Source: Bacteroidota bacterium
GTDB taxonomy: Bacteria; Bacteroidota; Bacteroidia; Chitinophagales; Chitinophagaceae
Reading direction: 5' to 3'
Assembly (NCBI GenBank): GCA_013285855.1
Contig: JABDGW010000030.1
Span: 1 to 35,086, forward strand
DNA: 35,086 nt
Positions 16,226 to 24,397 of this stretch are shown piece after piece. Under the pieces are notes generated by a model, which was not told where the DNA came from, did not search any database, and saw only the letters and a program-made list of their open reading frames with translations. Positions within the stretch are counted from its first letter, which is position 1, and every line of letters begins with the position of its first letter. The position numbers were made by a program, and so were the translations under genes.

Positions 16226-16474
16226 TTAACCTGCAAAATCTTTTACCTTACTTTCAATATCATCAATAAATGTTTTACCTTTTTTAAGTAAATCTTTCAT
16301 TTGACTCTGATAATCAGAAAATTTATTTTTCAAATTATCTGAAGCATCGCCTGCAGCATCGCTTACATCTGAAATAAAGTCTTTGCCCTTATCGCTGTTA
16401 ATAAATAAAGCAATAGCAACACCTGCAGCTACGCCAAGAATAATTCCGCCTAAAAACTTTTGTGCTGTATTCAT
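16226..16474 (-). CDS. YtxH domain-containing protein
   Basis: 82 residues: one N-terminal membrane helix with small residues (LGGIILGVAAGVAIALF), the short NSDKGKDF hinge and a charged, helical C-terminal part rich in Lys and Asp. This is the YtxH family pattern, general-stress small membrane proteins. First gene of a minus-strand unit with the holin-like and hypothetical genes, and divergent from the AI-2E-family gene. Confidence 0.85.
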   Translation of the reverse strand: MNTAQKFLGGIILGVAAGVAIALFINSDKGKDFISDVSDAAGDASDNLKNKFSDYQSQMKDLLKKGKTFIDDIESKVKDFAG

Positions 16475-16521
16475 AATTTGTAGATTTAATTGGATGAATA
16501 TTTAATTATAAAATGTTCATT

Positions 16522-16529
16522 TACTTTTG
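16522..16529 (+). promoter_or_regulatory. Putative -7 promoter element for the AI-2E family gene
   Basis: TACTTTTG matches TAnnTTTG exactly, but no TTTG -33 box lies at the consensus distance. The implied transcription start is near 16532-16536, just at the ATG at 16534, which argues against the longer reading from 16513. Confidence 0.45.
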
Positions 16530-16533
16530 TTTT

Positions 16534-17673
16534 ATGCAAAATGCTGTAAGCAAACAAATAAACCGCTATATCTTTCTTGCCATAATTATCATTTTTGCGT
16601 TCTTTCTTTTTGAAAGTTTATGGCAATTTTTCCCGGCTTTTCTCGGCGCTCTTATGTTTTACATTTTAAGTAAATCTTTTGCGTGCTGGCTTATAAAAAA
16701 GAAAGGCTGGAGTAAAAGCATGACTGCCATATTGGTAATCATCATCTCCTTCTTTCTTATTCTTTTGCCTGTCGCCGCGCTTGTCAGTTTGCTGTATAAC
16801 AAGATTAGTGCCGTGTTATTGCACCCTGACTTAATTACAAGTTCAATAAAACAGGCCGATAGTGTTATACAACAAAAATTTCACTACAGTATTATCTCTA
16901 ATAATACGCTTAATTCAATTAAATCGAATGCTTCTGGTTTACTGTCAATAATATTAAATAAAAGCCTTGGGTTTGTTTCTACAATAATAATGATGTATTT
17001 CTTTTTATACTTTATGATGACCAATATGAACCGCATGGAAGCGGCTGTATTATTGTATCTTCCTTTTAAAAAAGATAAAATAATATTGTTTGGAGATGAA
17101 TTGGTGCGGCAAACTTTCAGTAATGCAGTGGGTATTCCATCTATAGCAGTAGTGCAGGGTCTCGCCGGCTTTTTATGTTATTGGATCACCGGTTTGCACG
17201 AAGCCGGTTTTTGGGGAGTAATTACAGGTTTTACTTCTTTTATACCAGTTATCGGTACCGGCCTTGTTTGGGTACCTGTAGCGGCCTATATGTTTATTAT
17301 AGGGCATACCTGGCAAGGTATTTTTACTATATTATTTGGTGCATTAATTATGGGCACACTTGATAATGTGGTACGTTTTGTACTGGCAAAAAAAATGGCA
17401 GATGTACATCCTATAATTACAGTGCTTGGCGTAATTTTAGGCTTACAATATTTTGGGTTTTTAGGGTTAATTTTCGGCCCCTTGCTTATTTCTTACTTTT
17501 TTATCTTACTTAAAATATATTATGTGGAATTTCAAAAACCTGTATTGGCAACACAGGCCCGAAAGCGGCAAATTATACCCGTATACATGCAACCTTTTCT
17601 TGGGTTCAGGAAAACAAAAAAGAAATCTGCCGCTGCGTCTTCTGCTGCAAAATCCGAAGCTGCATCACACTAA
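16534..17673 (+). CDS. AI-2E family transporter (PF01594-type permease)
   Basis: 379 residues from the ATG at 16534, with about eight membrane helices. Marks of the family: paired N-terminal helices (IFLAIIIIFAFFLF and FFPAFLGALMFYIL), a soluble middle segment, then GIPSIAVVQGLAGFLCYWI, FTSFIPVIGTGLVWVPVA, DNVVRFVLAKK, HPIITVLGVILGLQYFG and LGLIFGPLL. Members export diverse solutes (some are Na+/H+ antiporters), so the AI-2 name should not be taken as evidence of quorum sensing. The C-terminus is basic and Ala/Ser-rich. A longer start at 16513 is possible. The 3' end overlaps porT by 4 bp in convergent orientation. Confidence 0.9.
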   Translation: MQNAVSKQINRYIFLAIIIIFAFFLFESLWQFFPAFLGALMFYILSKSFACWLIKKKGWSKSMTAILVIIISFFLILLPVAALVSLLYNKISAVLLHPDLITSSIKQADSVIQQKFHYSIISNNTLNSIKSNASGLLSIILNKSLGFVSTIIMMYFFLYFMMTNMNRMEAAVLLYLPFKKDKIILFGDELVRQTFSNAVGIPSIAVVQGLAGFLCYWITGLHEAGFWGVITGFTSFIPVIGTGLVWVPVAAYMFIIGHTWQGIFTILFGALIMGTLDNVVRFVLAKKMADVHPIITVLGVILGLQYFGFLGLIFGPLLISYFFILLKIYYVEFQKPVLATQARKRQIIPVYMQPFLGFRKTKKKSAAASSAAKSEAASH

Positions 17674-18386
17674 GGTTCTATATTAATGGAAAAAATTATC
17701 ATGCGGGATTGAAGGCTGCTCATCACATTTGAGAATTTAAGGTCTTTATCCCGGTCATGAATATTGGTAAGGCCATTATGTATTTTTATTTCCGGAGAAA
17801 ACGTTACAAACTTTAAAAAGAAATTAAAACCTACGCCTGCTTCAACAGCATAATCTTTCTTGTTTAGCTTAATAAGATCTTCTGCATTACGTTCATTTGA
17901 ATTGCTTGCCAAATCAATATCGTAAGTTAAACCCCCCAGCACATATACCCGGAAATTATCAATACGGTCTGAATTAAATTTCGCCTGCATAGGCAGGGAA
18001 AAAATAGTTGAAGTAAGTGTTTTCTTCTCCACAGGTGCTTCCAGCGAATTAGGATACTTAAGCGTATAAGTAAATGTTTTTGCACCGCCTATTATTAACT
18101 GCGGTGCCGTTCTGAATTCAAAACGGTTAGTTATTTTAATAGTAGCTAAAAGCCCTGCAGAAAACCCGCCGCTGGAACCTGGTTCAACAGAAAGTATACT
18201 GTCATATTGAAGAAAACGAGGATTTTTTTCTGTATGCAAATTCATATTGGCATAGCCAAAGGTAAGCCCGAAGAAATACGGCAGGTTATCATGATCTGGC
18301 CGGTTAACATCTTTTTGAGCTTTTAATGAAAGTGTTGTAAATAAGAAACTCAAAAAAATTATTTGCTTCCGCAATAAATACAGCAT
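17670..18386 (-). CDS. porT: Type IX secretion / gliding motility protein PorT (SprT), outer membrane beta-barrel
   Basis: 238 residues from the ATG at 18386 (a TTG three codons upstream is the alternative). Signal peptide (hydrophobic core IIFLSFLFTTLSL, then KAQ). The mature part alternates hydrophobic and polar residues as in an 8-strand beta barrel: FFGLTFGYANMNL, FSAGLLATIKITNRFEFR, YAVEAGVGFNFFLKF and a final strand MIIFSINIEP. The placement directly after ubiE, with overlapping reading frames (28 bp), is the conserved PorT context in Bacteroidota, where PorT is needed for the type IX secretion system. PorT-specific similarity was judged by eye and context; a generic porin-family label would be the fallback. 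Confidence 0.8.
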   Translation of the reverse strand: MLYLLRKQIIFLSFLFTTLSLKAQKDVNRPDHDNLPYFFGLTFGYANMNLHTEKNPRFLQYDSILSVEPGSSGGFSAGLLATIKITNRFEFRTAPQLIIGGAKTFTYTLKYPNSLEAPVEKKTLTSTIFSLPMQAKFNSDRIDNFRVYVLGGLTYDIDLASNSNERNAEDLIKLNKKDYAVEAGVGFNFFLKFVTFSPEIKIHNGLTNIHDRDKDLKFSNVMSSLQSRMIIFSINIEP

Positions 18387-19102
18387 ATTCCCCAACTGAG
18401 CGATTTATAATATGTTTGTATGAACCCCGCTTTATCCATAATCTTTATAAAATTTTCTCTGTCCGGAAAAGCTTGTACTGACTTATTCAGGTAATCGTAA
18501 GCCTGTTTATTACGGGCGAACAGCTTTCCAAAACCCGGCGCTACGGTGCGCATATAAAAATTATAAAAACCCTTTAATAAAAACATTCTTGGTGTTGTGC
18601 ATTCAAGTATTGAAATTTTTCCGCCTGGCTTTAAAACTCTCAGCATTTCTGCCAAGCCTTTTTCAAGGTTTTCAAAGTTTCTTACACCAAATGCAACAGT
18701 TATTGCATCAAACGATGAGTTATCAAAGTTTATTGTTTCGCTGTCTCCGTGCAATAATTCAATTTTATCGCCAAGCTTTAATATTTCTATTTTTTTTCTT
18801 CCTCTATCAAGCATACCCTCTGAAATATCAATGCCGGATATTTTTTCAGGTTTTAAAATTTTGCATGCAATAATAGCAAGATCGCCGGTGCCTGTGGCAA
18901 CATCTAATATTAATTTTGGATGAACACTCTTTAATTCTCTGATAGCTTTTTTGCGCCAGCTTTTATCAATTCCTGCGCTTAAAAAACGGTTTAAAAAATC
19001 ATAGCTACCTGCAATTGAATCAAACATTTCAGCCACCTGTTTTTTTTTGGCAACAACACTTTTTTGATCGGGTACAATTTTATCGTGTGCATATACAGCC
19101 AT
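18359..19102 (-). CDS. ubiE: Demethylmenaquinone methyltransferase (UbiE/MenG)
   Basis: SAM-dependent C-methyltransferase for the last step of menaquinone synthesis; ubiquinone is not expected in this phylum. 247 residues. Signature MFDSIAGSYDFLNRFLSAG near the N-terminus, SAM motif I ILDVATGTGDLA (about 65-76), the acidic loop SGIDISEGML, FDAITVAFGVRNF and LKPGGKISILE. C-terminal KSLSWGICCIYCGSK is close to the family ending. Overlaps porT by 28 bp downstream. Divergent from the moxR operon across 162 bp. Confidence 0.95.
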   Translation of the reverse strand: MAVYAHDKIVPDQKSVVAKKKQVAEMFDSIAGSYDFLNRFLSAGIDKSWRKKAIRELKSVHPKLILDVATGTGDLAIIACKILKPEKISGIDISEGMLDRGRKKIEILKLGDKIELLHGDSETINFDNSSFDAITVAFGVRNFENLEKGLAEMLRVLKPGGKISILECTTPRMFLLKGFYNFYMRTVAPGFGKLFARNKQAYDYLNKSVQAFPDRENFIKIMDKAGFIQTYYKSLSWGICCIYCGSK

Positions 19103-19201
19103 GCCGCGAAGATAATCATCTGTTATTATCGCCTGTCATTCGCAAAACTATTACACGGCACAATTGTTGGTTAATGTTTTCGCAAAAATGAAAGAGAATT
19201 T

Positions 19202-19230
19202 TTTGTAATATCCTTCACCATTTTACTTTG
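19202..19230 (+). promoter_or_regulatory. Putative promoter of the moxR-batA operon
   Basis: TTTG at 19202-19205 and TTACTTTG at 19223-19230 (7 of 8 with the TAnnTTTG consensus) with 17 bp between, slightly shorter than the usual 19. Located 35 bp before the moxR ATG at 19265. Confidence 0.45.
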
Positions 19231-19264
19231 TAATTTCAGCACATCATTAACGTAAAAACAATTC

Positions 19265-20263
19265 ATGCAAACAGGAGAAGATATCAGGCTATTAAATGAA
19301 AAAATTCAACAGGCTTCTTTATTTATAGAAACATTACGTAACGCTTTAAGCAAGGTTATTATAGGACAGCACGAAATGATTGACCGCCTTATAATCGCTT
19401 TATTAAGCAACGGGCATATTTTGCTGGAAGGTGTTCCGGGTCTTGCAAAAACGCTGACGATAAAATCGCTGGCACAGGCCGTGCACGCTAAATTCAGCCG
19501 CATACAGTTTACGCCGGATTTATTGCCTGCCGATGTAACCGGCACAATGATCTACAACCAGCAGCGTAATGAATTTATTGTACGCAAAGGACCCATTTTT
19601 GCCAATTTTATTTTAGCGGATGAAATAAACCGTGCGCCTGCAAAAGTGCAAAGTGCATTACTTGAAGCGATGCAGGAAAAACAAGTTACCATTGGTGATC
19701 AAACGTATTTTTTAGAAGAGCCTTTTTTAGTGCTGGCTACTCAAAATCCGCTGGAGCAGGAAGGAACTTATCCATTGCCGGAAGCACAGGTTGACCGCTT
19801 TATGATGAAAGTAATTGTAAGCTATCCTGATAAAAATGAAGAGCAGTTAATTATCCGCAACCAGGTACAAAGCATCCAGGTTCCGGCTGTTGAACCTGTA
19901 ATAAATCTTACCGAAATAAGTGCGGGCAAAACGCTTGCAAGACAAGTGTACATTGATGAAAAAATTGAAAAATATATCGTTGATATTGTATTTGCAACAA
20001 GGTTTCCTGAGCAGTATAATTTATCAAAATTAAAAAACACCATCAGTTACGGCGCTTCGCCACGGGCAAGTATAAATCTTGCGCTGGCTGCAAAAGCACA
20101 TGCTTTTATGCATAAACGCGGCTTTGTAATTCCTGATGACATAAAAACAATTTGTAAAGATGTGTTGCGTCACCGCATTGGTTTAACCTACGAAGCAGAA
20201 GCAGAAAATATAACAGCAGAAACAATTATATCAGAGATTTTAAGAACAGTTAATGTACCTTAA
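19265..20263 (+). CDS. MoxR-family AAA+ ATPase
   Basis: 332-residue chaperone-like ATPase. Walker A region GVPGLAKT, the FTPDLLPADVTG insert, Walker B ADEINRAPAKVQSALLEAMQE, and sensor/arginine-finger parts ATQNPLEQEGTYPLPEAQVDRF are all intact; the C-terminal lid has YGASPRASINLALAAKAHA. MoxR proteins act with VWA-domain partners to insert metals or assemble complexes. It heads the four-gene cluster with DUF58, a BatD-like protein and BatA, the phylum's aerotolerance-type (Bat) arrangement. The gap to the next gene holds a large hairpin. Confidence 0.95.
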   Translation: MQTGEDIRLLNEKIQQASLFIETLRNALSKVIIGQHEMIDRLIIALLSNGHILLEGVPGLAKTLTIKSLAQAVHAKFSRIQFTPDLLPADVTGTMIYNQQRNEFIVRKGPIFANFILADEINRAPAKVQSALLEAMQEKQVTIGDQTYFLEEPFLVLATQNPLEQEGTYPLPEAQVDRFMMKVIVSYPDKNEEQLIIRNQVQSIQVPAVEPVINLTEISAGKTLARQVYIDEKIEKYIVDIVFATRFPEQYNLSKLKNTISYGASPRASINLALAAKAHAFMHKRGFVIPDDIKTICKDVLRHRIGLTYEAEAENITAETIISEILRTVNVP

Positions 20264-20269
20264 AAGCGT

Positions 20270-20330
20270 ATAGTTGATAGTTCATGGTTCATAGTAAAAG
20301 CCATGAACTACAACTATGATCTATGAACCA
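20270..20330 (+). repeat. Heptamer-period inverted repeat between moxR and the DUF58 gene
   Basis: The left arm 20270-20287 pairs with 20301-20317, 17 of 18 positions with a single bulge, around a 13-nt loop. Both arms have a 7-bp internal period: TAGTTGA, TAGTTCA, TGGTTCA on the left; CCATGAA, CTATGAT, CTATGAA on the right. A second pairing, GGTTCATAG (20286-20294) with CTATGAACC (20321-20329), competes. No T-run follows, so this is probably not a terminator; it may set mRNA stability within the operon. Confidence 0.7.
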
Positions 20331-20336
20331 AAAACA

Positions 20337-21203
20337 ATGGAAGTAAGCGAATTATTAAAAAAAGTAAGAGCACTTGAAATAAAAAGCAAGCGCCTGACCA
20401 ATCATCTTTTTACAGGTGAATATCATACTGCTTTCCGCGGACAGGGAATGGCATTTAAAGAAGTAAGGGAATACCAGCCGGGAGATGATGTTCGTTTCAT
20501 TGACTGGAATGTTTCTGCAAGAATGAGCAATACTTACAGCAAAATTTTTGAAGAAGAAAGAGAACTGAGCGTTTATTTGCTGATCGATGTAAGCGCCAGC
20601 AGTTTGTTCGGAACTTTTAAACAAAGCAAGCAGGAACTGATAACAGAAATGGCTGCACTTATTGCATTTTCAGCCATTACCAATAATGATAAAGCAGGAT
20701 TAATTTTCTTTAGCGACAAAGTAGAAAAATATATTCCGGCAAAAAAAGGTAAAGAACATGTTTTGTACATGATGCGTGAAATGATTACGCATCAGCCGCA
20801 TTCATCACATACAGATATTACAAAAGCTATCGGTTATTTAAATAGTGTAACCCGCCACAAAAGCATTGTTTTTATTTTAAGTGATTTTGCTGATGCAGGT
20901 TATGAACAATCCTTAAAAGTTGCAGCAAGAAGGCACGATATTATCGGCATACAAGTGCATGATAAAAGAGATATCGAGTTGCCTAAAGTTGGCTTGCTGC
21001 AATTACAGGATGCAGAAACAGGAAAAACAATTTTATTGGATACGAGGAACAATTTAACACAGTACGAATACAACCGTCAGTATAAAAAAATACAGGAAGA
21101 TGCGCGCCAAAATTTTCGGGTTGCAGGCGCCGATCTTATACAACTTGCCACAGGCGATGATTATGTAAAAGCACTCCAGGAATTTTTTATGAAGAGAGCA
21201 TGA
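20337..21203 (+). CDS. DUF58 domain-containing protein
   Basis: 288 residues from the ATG at 20337 (MEVSELLKKVRALE), the usual family start. An in-frame ATG at 20316 lies inside the upstream repeat and is less likely. The DUF58 signature reads RGQGMAFKEVREYQPGDD, VRFIDWNVSARM, then a von Willebrand-A-like core with LLIDVSASSLFG, FSDKVEKYIP and FILSDFADAGY. DUF58 proteins are the usual partner of MoxR ATPases. The stop overlaps the next gene's start (ATGA), implying translational coupling. Confidence 0.93.
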   Translation: MEVSELLKKVRALEIKSKRLTNHLFTGEYHTAFRGQGMAFKEVREYQPGDDVRFIDWNVSARMSNTYSKIFEEERELSVYLLIDVSASSLFGTFKQSKQELITEMAALIAFSAITNNDKAGLIFFSDKVEKYIPAKKGKEHVLYMMREMITHQPHSSHTDITKAIGYLNSVTRHKSIVFILSDFADAGYEQSLKVAARRHDIIGIQVHDKRDIELPKVGLLQLQDAETGKTILLDTRNNLTQYEYNRQYKKIQEDARQNFRVAGADLIQLATGDDYVKALQEFFMKRA

Positions 21204-22195
21204 TAAAATTCAAAATTCAAAATTCAAAATTCAAAAAGCTTGCGGTAAATTGTTTTTTACTTTTTGCTTTTTACTTTTTACTTTTTACTTCCTCAGCGCA
21301 ATCTGTTTCTGCTTCTTTGGATCGCGATAAAATTTTACTCGGTGAACAGGTTACACTACAATTCACTTTAAATAATATAAATGAGGCAACCACATTTGTT
21401 GCGACCTGGCCGCAATTGCAGGATACACTTGCACACAGTGAAATTTTAAAACGCACTTTAATTGATACGATCAATGTAAACAGCGTTAATACTTACCAAC
21501 AAAATTTTACAGTTACTTCATTTGATTCGGGACGCTGGCAACTTGGTCCTTTTATATTTATTATACAGGATAAAACTTCAGGCAAACAAATTCAGCTTAC
21601 CACTTCGCCATTGTTCTTAACTGTTTTACCGGTTGATGTTTCTTCCATGCAAGAGTATCATCCTATAAAAGATATAATTGATGTTCAAACTTCTTTTAAC
21701 TGGATGCCGATAATAATTGCAGCAGCAGTTATTTTATTGGCGATTATTATTTTCATTATCATTAAAAAAGGGAAAAAAAGAATTACAACTGCTCCAAAAA
21801 TTATTTTAAAAGGAACACCTTTGGAACGTGCTATAGAAAAATTACAGGTCTTGCAAATGGAGCCGCTATCATCTGTTGCGGCAATAAAAAAATTTCATTC
21901 AGAAATAGATTTTATTACCAGGCAATATTTTGAAGAAATGTTACAGGTAAAAGCTTTACAACTAACCGTTACAGAATTATTTGCCCGCATGAATGTGTAC
22001 CTGCAGAATGCACAGTTACGCTCAAAATTTCGGCAGGTTTTCGAATTGAATGCATCTGTAAAATTCGCTAAATACATGCCGCAGGAAGAAGAAAGCAAAG
22101 ACACTTTAAAAGAAATAATAAAAAGCCTGCATCAAATTGATGAATCAGTAAATATAGCAAGAAGTAATGCTGACAGAATGGTATCAAAATATTGA
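21200..22195 (+). CDS. BatD-like exported membrane protein, function unknown
   Basis: 331 residues. A basic N-terminus, a membrane/signal segment (NCFLLFAFYFLLFTSSAQ), a beta-rich exported part of about 130 residues (LLGEQVTLQFTLNN, SGRWQLGPFIF) reminiscent of BatD domains, one membrane helix (WMPIIIAAAVILLAIIIF) at about residues 170-190, and a C-terminal cytoplasmic helical part. The start is fixed by the ATGA overlap with DUF58. The first 30 codons are made largely of two tandem heptamer repeats (AAAATTC x4, then TTTTTRC x5), which code for the Lys/Asn/Ser/Phe-rich N-terminus and the hydrophobic core. Copy-number change would shift the frame. Sits between DUF58 and BatA, where this type of protein is expected in Bat operons. 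Confidence 0.72.
   Translation: MIKFKIQNSKFKKLAVNCFLLFAFYFLLFTSSAQSVSASLDRDKILLGEQVTLQFTLNNINEATTFVATWPQLQDTLAHSEILKRTLIDTINVNSVNTYQQNFTVTSFDSGRWQLGPFIFIIQDKTSGKQIQLTTSPLFLTVLPVDVSSMQEYHPIKDIIDVQTSFNWMPIIIAAAVILLAIIIFIIIKKGKKRITTAPKIILKGTPLERAIEKLQVLQMEPLSSVAAIKKFHSEIDFITRQYFEEMLQVKALQLTVTELFARMNVYLQNAQLRSKFRQVFELNASVKFAKYMPQEEESKDTLKEIIKSLHQIDESVNIARSNADRMVSKY
21205..21232 (+). repeat. Tandem heptamer AAAATTC, four perfect copies
   Basis: AAAATTC repeated without error at 21205, 21212, 21219 and 21226, followed by AAAAAG. The run begins three bases after the ATG of the BatD-like gene, inside coding sequence. Because 7 is not a multiple of 3, gain or loss of a unit shifts the reading frame. 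Confidence 0.9.
21254..21288 (+). repeat. Tandem heptamer TTTTTRC, five copies
   Basis: TTTTTAC, TTTTTGC, TTTTTAC, TTTTTAC, TTTTTAC in sequence, with one A/G variant. They encode the hydrophobic core of the signal segment of the BatD-like protein (LLFAFYFLLFT). Same 7-bp period as the AAAATTC run 22 bp upstream. Confidence 0.9.
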
Positions 22196-23174
22196 GTTCG
22201 CCTGGCCATGGGTTTTAGGTGCATTGTTATTAATGCCCATATTAATTTATGAATATATCAGGCGCAATAACAGGCAGCAGGCATCAATGCTGGTAACCAC
22301 AACGCATTTTGTAAAAGGTACGCAAGGCTTCAGAACTTCATTGCGGCATTTGCCTTTTATATTAAGATGTTTGGCCATTATATGTTTAATAATTGCCCTG
22401 GCGAGACCACGCCAAAAATTTACCGAAACACAAAATGAAGGAGAAGGCATTGACATTATGTTGTGCTTTGATATAAGCGGCAGCATGACAGAAAAAGATT
22501 TTAATCCTGACAGGCTTGAAGCATCAAAACAAGTGGCAACAGATTTTGTACGTAACAGGCCCGGCGATGAAATTGGGATTGTAATATTCAGCAATTTAAG
22601 TTTTACGCTTTGTCCGCTTACTGCAGATCATGATGCCGTTTTAAACCAGATACAAACAATAGAAAGCGGTTATTTGCAGGATGAGGGAACTGCAATTGGC
22701 AGCGGCCTTGCTACCAGCGTTGACAGGCTGCGCAACAGCAAAGCAAAAAGCAAAATAATTATACTGCTTACCGATGGTGTTGATTTTGGTGGAACAATCC
22801 CTCCGGATATGGCTTTGCAAATGGCAAAATATTATGGTATAAAAGTGTATACGATTGGTGTTGGCTCAGAAAAAGAAGTTGACGAAGTTGTTGACTCGCC
22901 ATTAGGACCGGTTGTTCAACATAAAACACTTGAGTTTAATGAACCATTACTAAAAAAGCTTGCTGATGAAACCAACGGCCAATATTTTCATGCAACAGAT
23001 AATACAGCACTGCAAAAAATTTATCAAAGCATAAACCAATTGGAGAAATCTAAAATAGAAGTAACAAGTTATAATCGCTATACTGAAAAATTTGCGCCTT
23101 TAGTAATTGCAGCACTTTTTTATTTGTTGATCGAAATTTTACTGCGTTATACAATATTCAAAAAATTTCCTTAA
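22167..23174 (+). CDS. batA: BatA-like von Willebrand factor A membrane protein
   Basis: 335 residues: two N-terminal membrane helices (about 13-30 and 62-80), a VWA domain and a C-terminal helix (about 312-330). The MIDAS metal site is complete: D102-x-S104-x-S106 (FDISGSM), T175 (DEGTAIGSG) and D203 (LLTDGVDFGG). Typical opening WPWVLGALLLMPILIYEY. Overlaps the BatD-like gene by 29 bp. It closes the cluster: no BatB (second VWA protein), BatC (TPR) or full-length BatD follows, since the next gene is convergent korB. Role in envelope stress tolerance is inferred from the family. Confidence 0.9.
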   Translation: MLTEWYQNIEFAWPWVLGALLLMPILIYEYIRRNNRQQASMLVTTTHFVKGTQGFRTSLRHLPFILRCLAIICLIIALARPRQKFTETQNEGEGIDIMLCFDISGSMTEKDFNPDRLEASKQVATDFVRNRPGDEIGIVIFSNLSFTLCPLTADHDAVLNQIQTIESGYLQDEGTAIGSGLATSVDRLRNSKAKSKIIILLTDGVDFGGTIPPDMALQMAKYYGIKVYTIGVGSEKEVDEVVDSPLGPVVQHKTLEFNEPLLKKLADETNGQYFHATDNTALQKIYQSINQLEKSKIEVTSYNRYTEKFAPLVIAALFYLLIEILLRYTIFKKFP

Positions 23175-23256
23175 GAGGTTAAGCGTGGTTCAAAAAAAAT
23201 GTATACGAAAAAGCTAATTTAATTAAAAAAGGAAATTAAGCAGTCTGCCATTTTAA

Positions 23257-23278
23257 ATTATATAAGTACTTATATAAT
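23257..23278. repeat. 22-bp perfect palindrome over the korB stop codon
   Basis: ATTATATAAGT and its exact reverse complement, centred on GTAC at 23266-23269, with no loop bases. It covers the last codons and stop of korB (23270-23272) in the convergent gap after batA. It could be a protein-binding site or part of a poor terminator; no T-run follows on either strand. Confidence 0.7.
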
Positions 23279-24304
23279 CTCCCAAACTTCTCTTCCGCGC
23301 AGCAATTTATTTAAATCACCTGCTCCTTTGCTTGCAATTGTTTCTTCAACCTGCATTTTTAACACCTCTTCATAGCATGCACGTTCAGTTTCATAAAAAA
23401 CACCAAATGGTCTTGGTAAATGATCAGTAAGTTTAGGATCATCAAACATGCGCACTAATATCTGCGCTTTATAAAAATCGGAATCATCATGTACCCAAAT
23501 ATCATCAACAGAAGCGCTTACTCCTATTTCAACAACAACAGGTTTAAAACCATCTAACTTAATACCTTTATTTTTTGTAGCGCCAAACAGCAATGGTTTG
23601 CCCTGTTCAAGAAATAAAGTTTCATCAGCCTTGCTCGATTTTTCAGTAAACATTTCAAAAGCGCCATCATTAAAAATATTGCAGTTCTGGTATATCTCTA
23701 AAAATGATGAACCTTTATGTTTATGCGAACGTTGTAACATTTCCTGCATATGGTTTGGATCACGATCCATGCTGCGTGCAATAAAAGTTGCATCGGCGCC
23801 CATTGCCAAAGCCAGCGGATTAAAAGGATGATCAATGCTGCCCAACGGTGTGCTTTTCGTTACTTTATTTTTTTCTGATGTGGGTGAATATTGTCCTTTT
23901 GTTAAACCATATATCTGGTTATTGAATAACAAAATATTTACGTCAAAATTTCGTCGCAATAAATGAATTGTATGATTGCCGCCAATGCTTAAACTATCAC
24001 CATCGCCGGTTACTATCCACACACTTAATTCCGGTCTTGTTGCTTTTAAACCGCTGGCGATTGCTGTTGCACGGCCATGAATAGAATGCATGCCGTACGT
24101 GTTCATATAATATGGAAAACGGCTGCTGCAACCAATACCGCTAATGATAACAATATTTTCTCTCGGCACACCAATCGTGGGCATTACTTTTTGCACCTGT
24201 GCTAAAATGGAGTAATCTCCGCAACCCGGACACCAGCGTACTTCCTGGTCAGTGGTAAAATCTTTTGCAGTTAAAGTTGGCGCGCCATTCGCAACACTAT
24301 TCAT
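23270..24304 (-). CDS. korB: 2-oxoglutarate/2-oxoacid:ferredoxin oxidoreductase, beta subunit
   Basis: TPP-binding subunit that oxidatively decarboxylates 2-oxoglutarate (or related 2-oxoacids) with ferredoxin as acceptor. 344 residues. Iron-sulphur ligands C25 and C28 (WCPGCGDY) and C59 (GIGCSSRFPYY), TPP/Mg motif GDGD (100-103) with GGNHTIH, and NNQIYGLTKGQYSPTS, all typical of the KorB class. The alpha/gamma subunit normally encoded directly upstream is not here: the upstream neighbour is the divergent gnd. A -7-like box lies at 24323-24330. Confidence 0.93.
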   Translation of the reverse strand: MNSVANGAPTLTAKDFTTDQEVRWCPGCGDYSILAQVQKVMPTIGVPRENIVIISGIGCSSRFPYYMNTYGMHSIHGRATAIASGLKATRPELSVWIVTGDGDSLSIGGNHTIHLLRRNFDVNILLFNNQIYGLTKGQYSPTSEKNKVTKSTPLGSIDHPFNPLALAMGADATFIARSMDRDPNHMQEMLQRSHKHKGSSFLEIYQNCNIFNDGAFEMFTEKSSKADETLFLEQGKPLLFGATKNKGIKLDGFKPVVVEIGVSASVDDIWVHDDSDFYKAQILVRMFDDPKLTDHLPRPFGVFYETERACYEEVLKMQVEETIASKGAGDLNKLLRGREVWEII

Positions 24305-24322
24305 ACATTAAATAAATTATCG

Positions 24323-24330
24323 CAAAATTA
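24323..24330 (-). promoter_or_regulatory. Putative -7 promoter element for korB
   Basis: Minus-strand TAATTTTG matches TAnnTTTG exactly, about 19 bp before the korB ATG at 24304. No clear TTTG -33 box is found upstream. A promoter here means korB is transcribed alone. Confidence 0.45.
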
Positions 24331-24397
24331 CGAAACAAAGTTGGAAAGTCAGGAAGTCCGCATATCGAAAAGTTATATGAACGTTAATCATTTACCA

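Noticed and set aside
16534-17673. AI-2E family protein as evidence of AI-2 quorum sensing
   Set aside because: The family name is historical; no LuxS or AI-2 processing genes are present and members transport other solutes.
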